Assembly: GCF_014837045.1 (NCBI RefSeq)
Contig: NZ_JACSPR010000001.1
Span: 432,134-496,133 of the forward strand
From: Corynebacterium gallinarum
GTDB lineage: Bacteria; Actinomycetota; Actinomycetes; Mycobacteriales; Mycobacteriaceae
Length of the DNA stretch: 64,000 nt
Reading direction: 5' to 3'
Of the stretch, positions 36,484-46,684 are shown one piece after another. The translations under genes and the position numbers were made by a program. Numbering within the stretch: the stretch's first letter is position 1; the number at the start of each line of letters is the position of its first letter. Below the pieces are notes generated by a model. The model saw nothing but the letters and a program-made list of their open reading frames with translations, had not been told where the DNA came from and ran no database searches.

Positions 36484-37197
36484 TTAATTGTTGGTGACGC
36501 CCATATTCCATCCGTCAAGATACCACTGGGCGTTACCCACATTATTACGGTCAAACACCGGACCCGGTGTCTTGACGGAGGAATTCTTCAGGTCATCCTC
36601 CGGGTTCTCACTGCCCGGGTAGTACCGCGGGCGGGCGGTCAGCTGCGCCCAGCAGGTGTTACCCAGGCCGGAGAACATCGGATACTGGTGGAAATCCAGG
36701 TCGAGCAGGTTGGAGGTCAACGCGTTGATGGTGCCACCGTGGGCAACGAGCAGGACGGTGCTGTTGTCCCATTCGGTGAGATTGACCATGAGCTCGTCGA
36801 CAAGCTGCCTGGCCCGGCGGGCCACCTCGATGCGCGACTCGCCACCCGGCGGTGCCCACTGGGGGTCGTGGCGCCATTTCGCGCGCGCACCGGGATAGTG
36901 GAGATCCACCTCCTGGTGTGTCTTCGCCTGCCACTCGCCCAGGTGGGTTTCGCGCAGGCGGCGGTCCGTGGACACGTCGGCGTCGATAAGCCTGGCCACC
37001 GCGAGCGCCGTGTTGTGGGCACGGGAGAGGTCGGAGCTGATCAGCCGGACGATCTTCTGCCCAGCGAGGACACGGGCGACGTCCTCCGCCTGCTGTCGGC
37101 CGACCTCGGACAGTTCGGTGTCCAACTGACCCTGCATGCGGGAGGTCGCGTTGTATTCGGTCTGTCCGTGGCGAAGCAGAATCAGGCGTCGCGTCAT
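36484..37197 (-). CDS. gpgP: Histidine phosphatase, probable glucosyl-3-phosphoglycerate phosphatase
   Basis: Phosphohistidine enzyme of 237 aa. Catalytic RHG motif LLRHGQTEYN has His10; the second active-site His is in VLLVAHGGTINAL; the acid/base region LRETHLGEWQ is intact. The gene order rsfS-gpgP-DegV matches the mycobacterial locus in which this protein dephosphorylates glucosyl-3-phosphoglycerate in methylglucose lipopolysaccharide synthesis. That precise substrate is inferred from synteny; a general phosphoglycerate-mutase-like phosphatase is the safe reading. ATG 37197. Confidence 0.85.
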   Translation of the reverse strand: MTRRLILLRHGQTEYNATSRMQGQLDTELSEVGRQQAEDVARVLAGQKIVRLISSDLSRAHNTALAVARLIDADVSTDRRLRETHLGEWQAKTHQEVDLHYPGARAKWRHDPQWAPPGGESRIEVARRARQLVDELMVNLTEWDNSTVLLVAHGGTINALTSNLLDLDFHQYPMFSGLGNTCWAQLTARPRYYPGSENPEDDLKNSSVKTPGPVFDRNNVGNAQWYLDGWNMGVTNN

Positions 37198-37241
37198 GAT
37201 TGTCCTCTCATACCTGCTGGTGGCCGGATGCGGTCGGTGGT

Positions 37242-37715
37242 CTAGTCGTCCTCGAAATCGGGTTCGTACTCTGCCGGGACCGGTGGCAGGTCATCGATGG
37301 AATCCACGGTGCGGATATCCGCCTCATCCGACCAGGAGGCGGGGCGCTGCATGGTCTCCAGGCCCTCGACCTCGATGAGCGGGCAGTCGCGGTAGAGACG
37401 GTCCAGACCGTAGAAATCGCGCTCGGCGTGACGCTGGACATGGATGATGAGCACACCGTAGTCGAGCAGCACCCAGCGGTTCTCGCGGTTGCCCTCACGA
37501 CGCTTCGGCTCCAGGCCGGCCTCGGTCAGCTCGGCTTCGATCTCCTCGACGATGGCCGCCACCTGACGCTCCGTATCGGCGGAGGCGAGCACGAACACAT
37601 CGGTGATCGCGAGCAGGTCGGAGACATCGAGGACAGCGATGTCCTCGGCCTTCTTCTCATCGGCTGCCATGGCCGCGATGGTGGCCAGGCGAATTGACTC
37701 ATTAGTTGCAGACAC
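37242..37715 (-). CDS. rsfS: Ribosomal silencing factor RsfS
   Basis: Protein of 157 aa of the RsfS/Iojap family that binds L14 and blocks subunit joining. Signature pieces are DIAVLDVSDLLAITDVFVLASADTERQV, NRWVLLDYGVLIIHVQ and ERDFYGLDRLYRDCP. A 40-residue acidic/Pro C-terminal tail (PPVPAEYEPDFEDD) extends past the core. GTG start at 37715. Located between nadD and gpgP as in most actinobacteria. Confidence 0.94.
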   Translation of the reverse strand: MSATNESIRLATIAAMAADEKKAEDIAVLDVSDLLAITDVFVLASADTERQVAAIVEEIEAELTEAGLEPKRREGNRENRWVLLDYGVLIIHVQRHAERDFYGLDRLYRDCPLIEVEGLETMQRPASWSDEADIRTVDSIDDLPPVPAEYEPDFEDD

Positions 37716-37764
37716 AAAAATCCTTAAAACTGCTGTAGTAGTCCCACCCCGAACAGGGAGAACC

Positions 37765-37790
37765 GACGCTCAGGTATCGTCCTGAGCGTC
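37765..37790 (-). terminator. Hairpin between nadD and rsfS
   Basis: Ten-bp perfect stem GACGCTCAGG / CCTGAGCGTC with a six-base loop, no clear T-tract. It may end or attenuate nadD transcripts before rsfS. Confidence 0.45.
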
Positions 37791-37878
37791 AACCTCTCCC
37801 AGTTTTCCACGAACCGGGCGGTTTCACCTACTTTAGGGGTTAAGTTGACGGTCGTCCCGCCAGCGTGCTTGTCGCCTT

Positions 37879-37889
37879 GCTTGTCGACG
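37879..37889 (-). repeat. Dispersed 11-mer CGTCGACAAGC (minus strand), intergenic copy
   Basis: Copy of CGTCGAYAAGC 24 bases beyond the nadD stop. A near copy, GTGCTTGTCGCC, adjoins it at 37866. Confidence 0.8.
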
Positions 37890-37913
37890 CCCACCCGGGT
37901 GCGCGTCCCCAGC

Positions 37914-38540
37914 CTAGCTGCCGGGGTGCGCCTGGTACATCCCACGCTTGGCGATGTACTGCACCACCCCGTCAGGCACCAGGTACCACACCGGACGGCC
38001 CTCGGCCGCACGCTGACGACAATCCGTCGAGGAGATCGCCATGGCGGGGATGTCCACCAGTGAGATGCGGTCCTTGTGCACCTCCGGGATGATATCGTCA
38101 TCCAGTTCATACCCCGGCCGGGTGACACCCACGAAGTGCGCCAGGCCGAACATGCTCTCCCAGTCCCGCCACGTGACGATCTGCGCCAGGGCATCCGCAC
38201 CGGTGATGAAGAACAGATCAGCATCCGGGTACTGGTTGCGCATGTCCTTGAGGGTGTCCACGGTGTAGGTGTCTCCCCCACGGTCAATATCCACCCGGGA
38301 GACGTGGAACCGCGGGTTGGAGGCGGTGGCGATCACGGTCATCAGATACCGGTCCTCGGCGGGGCTGACCACCCGGTCGGCCTTCTGCCACGGCTGGCCT
38401 GTGGGCACATAGATCACCATGTCCAGGCCGAACCGGTCCGCCACCTCCGATCCCGCCACCAGGTGGCCGTGGTGGATCGGATCGAAGGTGCCACCCATGA
38501 TGCCGATTTGCTGGCGATTGCGTGCCTCGGGAGCAGTCAT
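37914..38540 (-). CDS. nadD: Nicotinate-nucleotide adenylyltransferase
   Basis: NAD biosynthesis enzyme joining nicotinate mononucleotide and ATP, 208 aa. Nucleotidyltransferase motif [18 protein letters not shown] is near the N-terminus and the [13 protein letters not shown] motif near the C-terminus. ATG 38540 starts [17 protein letters not shown]. Its start is one base after the stop of the upstream cutinase gene (TGA at 38542-38544 on the minus strand), so the two may be cotranscribed. Confidence 0.95.
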   Translation of the reverse strand: MTAPEARNRQQIGIMGGTFDPIHHGHLVAGSEVADRFGLDMVIYVPTGQPWQKADRVVSPAEDRYLMTVIATASNPRFHVSRVDIDRGGDTYTVDTLKDMRNQYPDADLFFITGADALAQIVTWRDWESMFGLAHFVGVTRPGYELDDDIIPEVHKDRISLVDIPAMAISSTDCRQRAAEGRPVWYLVPDGVVQYIAKRGMYQAHPGS

Positions 38541-38541
38541 A

Positions 38542-39672
38542 TCAGGGAAGTATATCCACAGGTGCCCCGGCGGGGTCGGTGACACCGGTGATCCACCCGG
38601 CCACGGTGGACAGCACCTCCCCGTCCCAGGCCCGGGGTGTGGTGAAGTACTGCGAGTGGATCCGCCCGGCGCGGATGTTGCCGGTGCTCAGCTGCGCCGA
38701 GGCGGCGGAGGATCCACTGGTGGACAGTTGTTCGGCGGACCGGTCACACACGATGTCACCGGGCAGGCAGTAGTTGATGCGGTTGGGGTGCACCAGGGGT
38801 GGCGGCACCACGGAACTCATCAGCCCACCGGTGGTCGGCTGGTGTCCGATGACGGTGGTGTCATCCGGGTGGAGGCTGGGGTTGGCGATGAACACCGAGC
38901 CGACGTACTGGCCGCGGTCAATCAGTTCCTGTTCCTGACCATCAATCACCAACACACCCTGGGAGTACCCCACCAGGAGGTACTGGGATCTGCATCCTGT
39001 CTCGGCCTCGAAACGGTCGATGGCCGCCAACACGCCTTCGCGTCCGGCAAGCAGGGAGGAACCGAAGTCGATGGCTGAGGACCCGTCGGAGGACAACGGC
39101 AACAGCGCGGGATAGTCATTGTCGGTCAGCCCCATGACGTAGACATCCTTCATCAGCGATTCACCGGTCTCGCGGACATGCTGTTGCTCGAGACGGCCGA
39201 ACATCATCCGGATATTCCGTTCCTCAAACCCGTTGGAGGTCCACGGTGCCTCCGGGCTGTACCGGGCCGGGCGGATCTGGGTGTTCTGCTCACTGCCCCG
39301 CGCCGCCACCACAGTCACGGCCGGGCACTCCCCGGGCTGCGGCAGATCCACGACCGCCTCATAGAGATCGCTCTGCAGCGCGGGGTGCAGGGGGATGTAA
39401 TCCGGATCCAGCGGGTTGGTGATCCGTTCCAGGAACTCCTCCTCACTTTCCGGAAAGAGCCGGTCGATGAGGCTGCTGCCGGCACTGCTCAGCTGCCCGG
39501 GTTCGGAGCTGACCACCACGGAGGAGGAGCCCGAGGACCCCGACGAACCGGAAGACCCGGACGAGCCACTGCTGAATGCCACAGCTGGACTTGCCAGCAG
39601 GGGGCTGAGCAGCATGAGACCTGCCGCCACAGCCGCGGCCATCTTCTTTGCCCTACGCGCTCGTCGGTACAT
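38542..39672 (-). CDS. Cutinase-family secreted esterase with Ser/Gly N-terminal linker
   Basis: Exported alpha/beta hydrolase of 376 aa. The signal peptide ([18 protein letters not shown]...SPAVA) leads into a tandem SGS linker of five to six units (residues 34-50). The cutinase domain has VVAARGSEQ, nucleophile VGYSQGVLV (Ser237), [10 protein letters not shown] with Asp306 and RIHSQYF with His339, and paired cysteines. Corynebacterial homologues act on cell-envelope or external esters. ATG 39672. Unusually it directly abuts nadD, with which it has no obvious functional link. It is similar in layout to the next cutinase-like gene, suggesting an old duplication. Confidence 0.88.
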   Translation of the reverse strand: MYRRARRAKKMAAAVAAGLMLLSPLLASPAVAFSSGSSGSSGSSGSSGSSSVVVSSEPGQLSSAGSSLIDRLFPESEEEFLERITNPLDPDYIPLHPALQSDLYEAVVDLPQPGECPAVTVVAARGSEQNTQIRPARYSPEAPWTSNGFEERNIRMMFGRLEQQHVRETGESLMKDVYVMGLTDNDYPALLPLSSDGSSAIDFGSSLLAGREGVLAAIDRFEAETGCRSQYLLVGYSQGVLVIDGQEQELIDRGQYVGSVFIANPSLHPDDTTVIGHQPTTGGLMSSVVPPPLVHPNRINYCLPGDIVCDRSAEQLSTSGSSAASAQLSTGNIRAGRIHSQYFTTPRAWDGEVLSTVAGWITGVTDPAGAPVDILP

Positions 39673-39709
39673 GGCTTTTAATTTATCCTGCCGGCCGGTG
39701 TCGCGCTGG

Positions 39710-39870
39710 GAAACCCCACAGCTGTTGGCCTGGGAGCACCCACCCGCTCACAAGCCAACAAACGCACCCCACACCATCCCCTCAGAGCCCGAAACCACCA
39801 CAGCTGTTGGCCTGGGAGCACCCACCCGCTCACAAGCCAACAAACACACCCCACACCACACCCCCGGAGC
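39710..39870. repeat. Palindromic 82-bp repeat locus A (two units)
   Basis: Two near-identical 82-bp units between the two esterase genes. Each has arms TGTTGGCCTGGGAGC (39723-39737; 39805-39819) and GCTCACAAGCCAACA (39746-39760; 39828-39842) around an eight-base loop. Flanks such as GAAACC(A)CCACAGC and AAACRCACCCCACACCA are also repeated. Confidence 0.85.
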
Positions 39871-39899
39871 AGAGCAACCGACTCCCGGGTGCCCTGCCC

Positions 39900-40781
39900 T
39901 TACCCCAGCCAGCTGCTGAACCGGTCAGCCACCTCTGCACTGTGGGGCTCGGTGTCAGGGTGAAGGAAATAACGGGCATGTGGTCCCTGGGTGCCTTCAT
40001 CCAGGCCCACCTGTACCGCGGTCGGGGTGAAATCACAGGCGAAGTCGTGGGGAATGCAGTAGATCATCCGGTTGGGGGTGCGGGCGGTGTCCAACGAGTT
40101 GGAGGGCAGCCGCCCCAGTATCCCGCCGTTGACGGTGGCGCCGACCGCCGCGGGATCCCCGGGGGACTGGTGTCCGGCACCGAAATAGAAGGTGCCTCCC
40201 AGCTGGCCTTTCTGCGCCAGCCAGTCCTCCTGCAGGGACAGCATGCTGGCACCGAGGGAGTAACCGATGAGGATGTAGCGGGGTGCGCAACCGGTCGCGG
40301 CCTCGTAGTCCTCGATGGCCAGACGCGCCCCCGGAATCCCCACATCGATGGTGCGTCTGAATCCGTCCACGGTACTGGTGATCACCTCACCTGCCCGGGG
40401 CAGAACGTCGATCAGCCCGGCGCCGTCGGTGATCTCCGGGATGGGGATATCAGCCGGGTGATACTCCCCGCTCAGGCCCAGCACCGGAATATCGCGCAGT
40501 AAGGATTCACCGTGCTGGTCAAGGTGGCGCTGCTCCGCATACTGCAGAAACGCCCGGATGTTGAGGCCCTCCCAGCCGTTGGAGACAGCGTCGGATTCTT
40601 CGCTGTACCGAACCGGATTGACGGTCTCACTCGCGTCATTTCCCCGCGCCGCGACGATCACCGTGGCCGGGCAGTCCCCCATATCACCGGCGTGGGCCAC
40701 CGGCAGCGTGGCGGAAACAAGGGCGGCCGAGCCAAGTGCGGCGGTTGTCAGGCTGGCGATCAGGCGCGCGGGGTTAACCAT
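39900..40781 (-). CDS. Cutinase-family secreted esterase
   Basis: Exported alpha/beta hydrolase of 293 aa with signal peptide MVNPARLIASLTTAALGSAA... cleaved after AHA (residue 31). The domain has VIVAARGNDASE, nucleophile motif IGYSLGASM (Ser175), YCIPHDFACD (Asp246) and HARYF (His268). The nucleophile elbow has Leu in place of the Gln seen in the neighbouring paralogue. ATG 40781. Locus A repeats lie just downstream of its stop, between it and the paralogue. Confidence 0.87.
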   Translation of the reverse strand: MVNPARLIASLTTAALGSAALVSATLPVAHAGDMGDCPATVIVAARGNDASETVNPVRYSEESDAVSNGWEGLNIRAFLQYAEQRHLDQHGESLLRDIPVLGLSGEYHPADIPIPEITDGAGLIDVLPRAGEVITSTVDGFRRTIDVGIPGARLAIEDYEAATGCAPRYILIGYSLGASMLSLQEDWLAQKGQLGGTFYFGAGHQSPGDPAAVGATVNGGILGRLPSNSLDTARTPNRMIYCIPHDFACDFTPTAVQVGLDEGTQGPHARYFLHPDTEPHSAEVADRFSSWLG

Positions 40782-40804
40782 GGCGACCAGTGTAGAAAAG
40801 AACC

Positions 40805-40839
40805 CCCCCCCGCACCGTAGGGCTACGGCGTGAGGGGGG
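40805..40839 (-). terminator. proA terminator
   Basis: CCCCCC..GCACCGTAG pairs with CTACGGCGT..GGGGGG. On the minus strand it is followed by TTCTTTT. Confidence 0.75.
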
Positions 40840-40850
40840 CGTCGATAAGC
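40840..40850 (+). repeat. Dispersed 11-mer CGTCGATAAGC, intergenic copy
   Basis: Copy of CGTCGAYAAGC squeezed between the proA stop (six bases) and the proA terminator. Confidence 0.8.
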
Positions 40851-40856
40851 AGGGTG

Positions 40857-42173
40857 TTACGGACGCGTGTGGCCGGTACCCTGCAGGATCCACTTGGTGG
40901 AGGTCAGCTCCGGCAACGCCATCGGGCCGCGGGCGTGCAGCTTCTGGGTGGAGATGCCGATCTCCGCGCCCATGCCGTACTGCTCACCGTCGGTGAAGGC
41001 GGTGGAGGCGTTGATCATGACGGCTGCGGCATCCACGCGGTCGGCGAAGCGCTGGGCGGTGAAGACATTGTTGGTGGCAATGGCCTCGGTGTGGTGGGTG
41101 CTGTACTTCTCGATGTGCTCGATCGCCGCATCCACGCCGTCGACCACCGCGACGGCAATGTCGAAGGAGAGGTACTCGGAATCCCAGTCGGTCTCGGTGG
41201 CCTCGACGACCTCCGTCGCACCGAACGCCTCGAGCTCCGCGACGCGACCGTGCACGGTGACCCCGGCGTCCTGCAGCGCGCGCACAACCCTGAGCTTGTC
41301 GACGTCCGGAAGTGCACTGTCGATCAACGCCGTCTCCGTGGCATTGCACACGCTGCAACGGCGGGTCTTGCCGTTGATGAGCATGGCGATCGCGGAATCG
41401 ACATCCACATCACCATCAATGTAGAAGTGGCAGTTGCCGGTGCCGGTCTCGATCGTGGGGACAGTCGCACCCATGACCACAGCATTGATCAGACCCGCGC
41501 CACCGCGGGGGATAACCACATCCACCAGACCGCGGGCGGTGATGAGATCCTGGACGGAATCGCGGGTGGCACACGGCAGCAGCTGCACGGTCTCCCGTGG
41601 CAGATCGAAGCTGGCCAGCACATCCTGCAGGATGTCCACCAGGGTGGTGTTGGAATGCACCGCGGTTGACGATCCCCGCAGCAGCGCCACATTGCCCGAC
41701 TTCAGCGCCAGGCCGAACGCATCCACCGTGACATTGGGGCGGGCCTCATAGACCATGCCCATGACACCAAGCGGCACGCGGATCTGGCGCATCTGGATGC
41801 CATTTTCCATGACCCGGCCCTGCAGCACCTCGCCCACCGGATCCGTGAGACCCGCAACCTGGCGCAGGCCACCGGCGATGCCCTCGATGCGATCCTCGTC
41901 GAGTGCGAGGCGGTCAATGAGCGACTCCGCCATTCCGCTCTCCCTGCCAGCAGCGATGTCCCGGCTGTTGGCCTCGATGATCTCTGCGGAACGCTCCAGG
42001 AGTGCCTCGGCTGCAGCGAGGAGGATCTGGTTCTTCACACCGGTCCCCAGCTGGGCGATCTCCGGGGCAACCTTCTTTGCGAGGGTCGCCTTGGCTAAAA
42101 CCTCGTCCCGCTCACTCTGACGGGTCATGTCGGTCTTCTGGTCAGTTATATCTGAAGAGGTCTGTGCAGTCAT
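40857..42173 (-). CDS. proA: Gamma-glutamyl phosphate reductase
   Basis: Second enzyme of proline synthesis, reducing glutamyl-5-phosphate to the semialdehyde; 438 aa. Characteristic segments are [45 protein letters not shown], the catalytic Cys region [15 protein letters not shown] and the C-terminal [27 protein letters not shown] 42173 is used; an internal ATG at 42128 would shorten the polar N-terminus by 15 residues. proB lies 3.4 kb upstream, with a membrane protein gene, a secreted protein gene and the hydroxyacid dehydrogenase gene between. Confidence 0.96.
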   Translation of the reverse strand: MTAQTSSDITDQKTDMTRQSERDEVLAKATLAKKVAPEIAQLGTGVKNQILLAAAEALLERSAEIIEANSRDIAAGRESGMAESLIDRLALDEDRIEGIAGGLRQVAGLTDPVGEVLQGRVMENGIQMRQIRVPLGVMGMVYEARPNVTVDAFGLALKSGNVALLRGSSTAVHSNTTLVDILQDVLASFDLPRETVQLLPCATRDSVQDLITARGLVDVVIPRGGAGLINAVVMGATVPTIETGTGNCHFYIDGDVDVDSAIAMLINGKTRRCSVCNATETALIDSALPDVDKLRVVRALQDAGVTVHGRVAELEAFGATEVVEATETDWDSEYLSFDIAVAVVDGVDAAIEHIEKYSTHHTEAIATNNVFTAQRFADRVDAAAVMINASTAFTDGEQYGMGAEIGISTQKLHARGPMALPELTSTKWILQGTGHTRP

Positions 42174-42253
42174 ATGTTCCTAGCATACAGACGGGAGCAC
42201 ACCCGATCACCCGGATCGCTGGTGGCTTACATGGTAACGGCAGCTGGTCTGTT

Positions 42254-42373
42254 TGTTGTGCTGTGAGCAGGCAGACGCCCACAGCACAACAGATGGGACT
42301 GAAACCACGACTCCTGGGCCCGAAACCCCCACAGTTGTTGTCCTGGGTGCACCCAGCTGCGCACAGAACAACA
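42254..42373. repeat. Palindromic 82-bp repeat locus B (two units) in the proA upstream region
   Basis: Lies in the 362-bp divergent gap 42174-42535. Unit 1: TGTTGTGCTGTGAGC (42254-42268) with GCCCACAGCACAACA (42277-42291), one mismatch. Unit 2: TGTTGTCCTGGGTGC (42336-42350) with GCGCACAGAACAACA (42359-42373), pairing with wobbles. Spacing is again 82 bp and the flank CCCGAAACC..CACAG matches locus A. Bases 42440-42520 are AT-rich and likely hold the promoter of the plus-strand gene. Confidence 0.8.
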
Positions 42374-42535
42374 AACAGACCCAAAGACACGCCCCTGCAC
42401 CGGGGTCAGGTCGCGCCGAGGTTTCACAGCGCTCACGGTTGGGTAACCCTCTACCATGCCTTCTTTACGTGGATTAGGCTGCAGCTATACGTAAAAATTC
42501 CGTCGAGAAAGCCCCTCTTCACGAAGGAGCCTGAC

Positions 42536-43099
42536 ATGGTCTCCACACGCACCGGCATCGCCCGAGCCACAGTGGTGTTCATCGCGGTCGCGGTGTTGTT
42601 AATTGCCCTGATCGCACCGGCCACCAGGTCCACGGCACCTGCTGAACCCACCACCCCGACCCCCACCGCGGAGATGGACTACGCTCAGGCATCCACCGAT
42701 CTGAGCAACCTGAGCTCCGGGTTCCTTCCCTCTGCCCCACCGGCGCGGTCACCCGCATCACCTCTGGTCCCGCAGTGGAGTGAACTGCCTCAGGACCCGT
42801 TGGGTGCGCAGGTGATCATCAACGGCGAACCCTCCACCGTCTGTATCTACGGTGACGGGTGGGGCACCAATGTCTGGGCGGGTAATGCTCAGACCAGCTG
42901 TGGATTTGTCATTGCGGTGCATGAGGAGCTCACCCGTGGTCTCAACCCCACGTATGACAATCTCCGCGCCCACCTGAAACAACGCATCCGGGTGACCAGT
43001 CCGACAACGGGACTGACCTATGACCTGACGTGTAGGCAGCTGGATCAGATCCTCATGAGCTGCACGGGTGGCAACAACGCAGCGGTGTACGCCTACTAG
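42536..43099 (+). CDS. Secreted or membrane-anchored hypothetical protein
   Basis: Protein of 187 aa with an N-terminal hydrophobic helix (VVFIAVAVLLIALIAPA) that is either an uncleaved anchor or a signal peptide. A Pro/Thr linker and a C-terminal domain with four cysteines (VCIYGDG, QTSCGFV, LTCRQLDQILMSC) follow, suggesting two disulphides. ATG 42536 has GAAGGAG six bases upstream; the frame is open to 42002 but that part is repeat and proA antisense. Family not recognised. The C-terminal layout YxxTCRQLD...MSCTGGNNAAVYAY resembles other small corynebacterial exported proteins. Confidence 0.72.
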   Translation: MVSTRTGIARATVVFIAVAVLLIALIAPATRSTAPAEPTTPTPTAEMDYAQASTDLSNLSSGFLPSAPPARSPASPLVPQWSELPQDPLGAQVIINGEPSTVCIYGDGWGTNVWAGNAQTSCGFVIAVHEELTRGLNPTYDNLRAHLKQRIRVTSPTTGLTYDLTCRQLDQILMSCTGGNNAAVYAY

Positions 43100-43228
43100 T
43101 AGGGATTGCTATTGGGTATCCATCCCCGGTCAGGCCGGGCTGACCCGAAGCTGACCCAGCCGTGAAAGGCGTCCCCCGGAACAGACAGCCAGCCACGCCC
43201 CGGAAAAAGTGATCGATGCCACAATGGG

Positions 43229-44587
43229 GTGGTGGAGAAAACTGATCACAGCACCGAAAACGTCGACCCTGATGACACTGATGGCAAGGCCTCCGAAAGT
43301 TTCCGGGTGCGCGGGTCCATCCCGGAAATTCCCCGGGAGAGGTTATGGGACCGGATCTGGCGACCCTTCTGGATGATTCCAGCCATCAGTGTGGTGGCCG
43401 CTGTGATTCTCGGCTTCCTGCTTCCCGCCTGGGAACGTGGGGTCTCCAGCCCTGCATTGGGATTCTTCTTCGGCGGTGGCCCCACCGCCGCCCGCGAGGT
43501 GTTGAGCACCATTGCGTCCTCCACGATCTCGGTGACCGGTCTGATCTTTTCCATCACCCTGGTTGTTCTGCAGCTGGTCAGCAGCCAGTTCAGTCCGAGA
43601 ATGCTCAATGGCTTTCTCCGCAACCGTATCGTGCAGGCCACTCTGGGGATGTTCCTGGGAACGTTCGCGTTTTCCCTGACGGTCATCCGGTATGTGTGGA
43701 GCGATGAGGATGACCTCACAGGATTCGTTCCCCATGCGTCCGTGTCGGTGGCGTTCCTGTTGGTGCTGGGGTGTCTGGGGTTATTCCTGGCGTTTATCCG
43801 GTTGATCACCTATTCGATGCGGGTGGCCAACGCCATCTCCGAGATCGGTGAGGAGACACTGGATCTGGCGGAACGCCTCTACCCTGTGCAGAGCAGTGAG
43901 ACAGGCCCGGTCCAGGGACCGGGTTGGTCGCCACGACCCGGCGACCCGCGGCAGGAGGTCCGGTCGGACAGACACGGTTCACTGGTGTGGATCAACTACC
44001 GGAAGCTGCTGTCCTGGGCGATGGAACACGAGGCTGTGATCACAGTCGACCGGTCGATAGGTGATTTCCTCATTGAGGGCCAGCCGCTGCTGCGGGTCTG
44101 GTGGGACGGGGAACTCAGCGACCGGGATGTGCGCGTTCTGCATTCCGCTGTCCAGGTGCGAACGGAACGGGAACTCCATCAGGACCTGGCCTTCGGGCTG
44201 CGTCAGCTGGTGGACATCGCCGATCGTGCCCTGTCCCCGAGTATCAACGATCCGGCCACCGCGGCCCAGTGTGTCCAGGAGATCCACCGGGTCTTCCGCT
44301 ATCTGGTGACCGTCACCGAACCCAGCCCCTACATCGCCGATGCCGATGGTCAGGTCCGGGTGGTGCATCACCCGCAACGTATCGGTGACATGCTCTATGA
44401 GGTGGTCCGTGAGATCCATTTCTATGGGTCGGATTCCATGATGATTCCGAAGCTGCTGGACACCATGGTCGAGGATCTCTCGACAGCCGCCACCGGTCAT
44501 GCCCGGCCCGCCGTCGAGCGCACCCGCGGCATCCTGAACACAGGGGCGGATGAGGACGCCAACAGCGACACCGGGTCAGCGGGTTAG
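43229..44587 (+). CDS. DUF2254 family membrane protein
   Basis: Predicted membrane protein of 452 aa. After a charged 40-residue N-terminus come four hydrophobic segments ([74 protein letters not shown]). A large soluble C-terminal domain contains [23 protein letters not shown], the DUF2254 signature. Function of the family is not established. GTG at 43229, or the adjacent GTG at 43232, starts the protein. Its stop overlaps the convergent hydroxyacid dehydrogenase stop by four bases. Confidence 0.85.
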   Translation: MVEKTDHSTENVDPDDTDGKASESFRVRGSIPEIPRERLWDRIWRPFWMIPAISVVAAVILGFLLPAWERGVSSPALGFFFGGGPTAAREVLSTIASSTISVTGLIFSITLVVLQLVSSQFSPRMLNGFLRNRIVQATLGMFLGTFAFSLTVIRYVWSDEDDLTGFVPHASVSVAFLLVLGCLGLFLAFIRLITYSMRVANAISEIGEETLDLAERLYPVQSSETGPVQGPGWSPRPGDPRQEVRSDRHGSLVWINYRKLLSWAMEHEAVITVDRSIGDFLIEGQPLLRVWWDGELSDRDVRVLHSAVQVRTERELHQDLAFGLRQLVDIADRALSPSINDPATAAQCVQEIHRVFRYLVTVTEPSPYIADADGQVRVVHHPQRIGDMLYEVVREIHFYGSDSMMIPKLLDTMVEDLSTAATGHARPAVERTRGILNTGADEDANSDTGSAG

Positions 44588-45495
44588 TATCCCGCCACCA
44601 CATCCACCTCGGTGTCCATCTGCTCACCGGCCTCATACAGTTCGATGTTGCGCACGGTCAGGGCACCGGTGAGGGAGCGGATGCGTTCGTAGGTGTTGGC
44701 GGTGTGCGGGGTGATCACCACATCCTCCAGGTCCCACAGTGGGTGGCCGTCCGGGAGGGGTTCCGGGTCGGTGACGTCCAGGGCGGCGCCGGCGATGGTG
44801 CCATTCCGGATGGCATCGACCAGGTCGTCGGTGACCACGAGGGGACCACGGCCGACGTTGACCACCACGGCGTTGGGTTTCATCTTCGCCAGGGTGTCAC
44901 GGTTGACGATGCCGGTGGTGGCCTCGGTCAGGGGCATGAGCAGGACGAAGTAGTCGGCCTCGGACCAGACGTGGTCGGCGGCGGACATGGGGAGGGTTTC
45001 GTCGGCACCCGGGACCGGGCGGCCGGAATTGTTCACGGCGATGATGCGCACGCCAAAGGGTTTGAGCAGTTCAATGAGTCGAACCCCGATGCCTCCGGCA
45101 CCCATGATGGCAATGGTCTTGCCGTCGTAAAGCCATTGCTTGGTGCTCTGCACCTCGCCGCGCGCCCACGTCTTCCGGCGCGCGGTGACGTTGTGGCGGT
45201 GCAGTTGCGCGAGCAGGAGCGCTACCGTGGACTCGGCGACGGTGTCGGCGTACAGGCCACCGGCGTTCGCCCAGCGCGCTTTGTCGGTCACCACGCCGCG
45301 GCGCACGAGCGCGTCGATGCCTGCCATGGAGGCCTGCACAATCTTGATGTTGTCGGGCAGGTCGGGGAACTCCGGGGCGGAACCGTTGTAGAACAACAGC
45401 TCGGCTTCCTGAAGATCGTCGACGTACTCGTGCCCGGCGGCCTCGATCTCGGCGACGGTTTCCTCCCACACATGGGGGGCGAAGGTGAACTTCAT
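44584..45495 (-). CDS. D-isomer-specific 2-hydroxyacid dehydrogenase
   Basis: NAD(P)-dependent cytosolic oxidoreductase of 303 aa. Nucleotide-binding motif [14 protein letters not shown] lies mid-protein, followed by [20 protein letters not shown], the catalytic Glu region [15 protein letters not shown] and the His in [10 protein letters not shown]. The substrate-domain N-terminus ([14 protein letters not shown]) is typical of the glyoxylate/hydroxypyruvate reductase-like branch. ATG 45495. It lies between proA and proB, an arrangement conserved in corynebacteria, but a role in proline synthesis is not indicated. Confidence 0.9.
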   Translation of the reverse strand: MKFTFAPHVWEETVAEIEAAGHEYVDDLQEAELLFYNGSAPEFPDLPDNIKIVQASMAGIDALVRRGVVTDKARWANAGGLYADTVAESTVALLLAQLHRHNVTARRKTWARGEVQSTKQWLYDGKTIAIMGAGGIGVRLIELLKPFGVRIIAVNNSGRPVPGADETLPMSAADHVWSEADYFVLLMPLTEATTGIVNRDTLAKMKPNAVVVNVGRGPLVVTDDLVDAIRNGTIAGAALDVTDPEPLPDGHPLWDLEDVVITPHTANTYERIRSLTGALTVRNIELYEAGEQMDTEVDVVAGY

Positions 45496-45574
45496 CTGGG
45501 GTACTCCTTTGCGGTTACGGTTTCCACCACGGTAGCCAAGGGAGCTTGCCGACGAACCCCCACCCCCTATCCGC

Positions 45575-46684
45575 CTACGCCCGGCTGGCGTAATTCGAGA
45601 GGTAGTCCGCGTGGACCACGGGCCGCTGCATGTCGTCAGGGAGTTCCTGGGTTTTCATCCCCAGCATCGGCATGAGGGTCTCGGAATCGTAGTTGACCTC
45701 ACCACGGCCGAGGATCTCACCGTTGGGTCCGAGGATCTCCACGATCTCCCCGGCGCGGAAGTCACCGATGACCTCGGTGATGCCCACGGCAAGGAGGGAT
45801 TTGCCACCGGAGGTCACCGCCTCCGTCGCGCCCTGGTCCAGGCGGATCTTGCCGGCGGTGTCCGCGGCGTAGAGTGCCCAGAACTTCCAGGCCGACAGCC
45901 GGTTCTCCTTGGGGTGGAACACGGTGCCCACCTGGGCGTGTTCGAGGGCGGGGCCGATGTTGGCCGCGGAGGTCAGCAGCACGGGCACACCACTGCGGGA
46001 GGCCAGGCGCGCAGCCGAGACCTTGGAGGCCATGCCACCGGTACCCACCTTGCCGCCGTCGCCGGCGAGCACACCCTTGAGGTCATTGCCGTCACGGACC
46101 TCGGAGATGAACCGGGCGGTGGGATCCGCGGGGTTCTTGTCGAAGAGTCCGTCAACGTCACTGAGCAGCACCAGGGCGTCGGCACTGACCAGGTGGGAGA
46201 CAAGCGCGGCCAGGCGGTCATTATCACCGAAGTTCACACCGGTGGTGGCCACGGTGTCATTCTCATTGACGATCGGGATGACACCCAGCATGCGCAGACG
46301 GTCGATGGTGCGCTGGGCGTTTCTCGCGCGGTCACGCTGGCCCGCATCACCCGCGGTGAGCAGGACCTGCCCGACGGGGCGCCCATAGCGGGCGAAGGAC
46401 CGTCCCCACTGGTGCATGAGGTGGACCTGGCCCACGGCGGCCGCGGCCTGCTTCATGGACAGATCCGTCGGACGGGTGGTCAGGCCCAGGGGCGCCATGC
46501 CGGCGGCGACGGAGCCCGAGGACACCACGATGACATCGGAGCCGGCCTCCATGCGGGCCTGGAGTGCGTTGACGATGGTGTTGATGCTATTGGGATCCAC
46601 CGTGTGACCATCTTCATCGCTGGTCAGCGAGGAGGATCCGATTTTAACCACCACACGTTTCGCCGTGGCAATACGCTCGCGCAT
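45575..46684 (-). CDS. proB: Glutamate 5-kinase
   Basis: First enzyme of proline synthesis, phosphorylating glutamate. From ATG 46684 ([20 protein letters not shown]) the protein has 369 aa, the usual length: amino-acid kinase domain ([52 protein letters not shown]) then a PUA domain ([21 protein letters not shown]). An in-frame ATG at 46900, behind GGAATCG and with C/G-rich third codon positions, would add 72 Pro/Glu-rich residues; this longer form cannot be excluded. The gene has its own promoter region after the obg terminator. Confidence 0.92.
   Translation of the reverse strand: MRERIATAKRVVVKIGSSSLTSDEDGHTVDPNSINTIVNALQARMEAGSDVIVVSSGSVAAGMAPLGLTTRPTDLSMKQAAAAVGQVHLMHQWGRSFARYGRPVGQVLLTAGDAGQRDRARNAQRTIDRLRMLGVIPIVNENDTVATTGVNFGDNDRLAALVSHLVSADALVLLSDVDGLFDKNPADPTARFISEVRDGNDLKGVLAGDGGKVGTGGMASKVSAARLASRSGVPVLLTSAANIGPALEHAQVGTVFHPKENRLSAWKFWALYAADTAGKIRLDQGATEAVTSGGKSLLAVGITEVIGDFRAGEIVEILGPNGEILGRGEVNYDSETLMPMLGMKTQELPDDMQRPVVHADYLSNYASRA

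Noticed and set aside
40803..40811. C9 run as a slippage or phase-variation tract
   Set aside because: It is outside any gene and forms one arm of the proA terminator.
42002..42535. N-terminal extension of the secreted protein at 42536
   Set aside because: It reads through proA antisense and repeat locus B; a good ribosome site and signal-like helix mark 42536 as the start.
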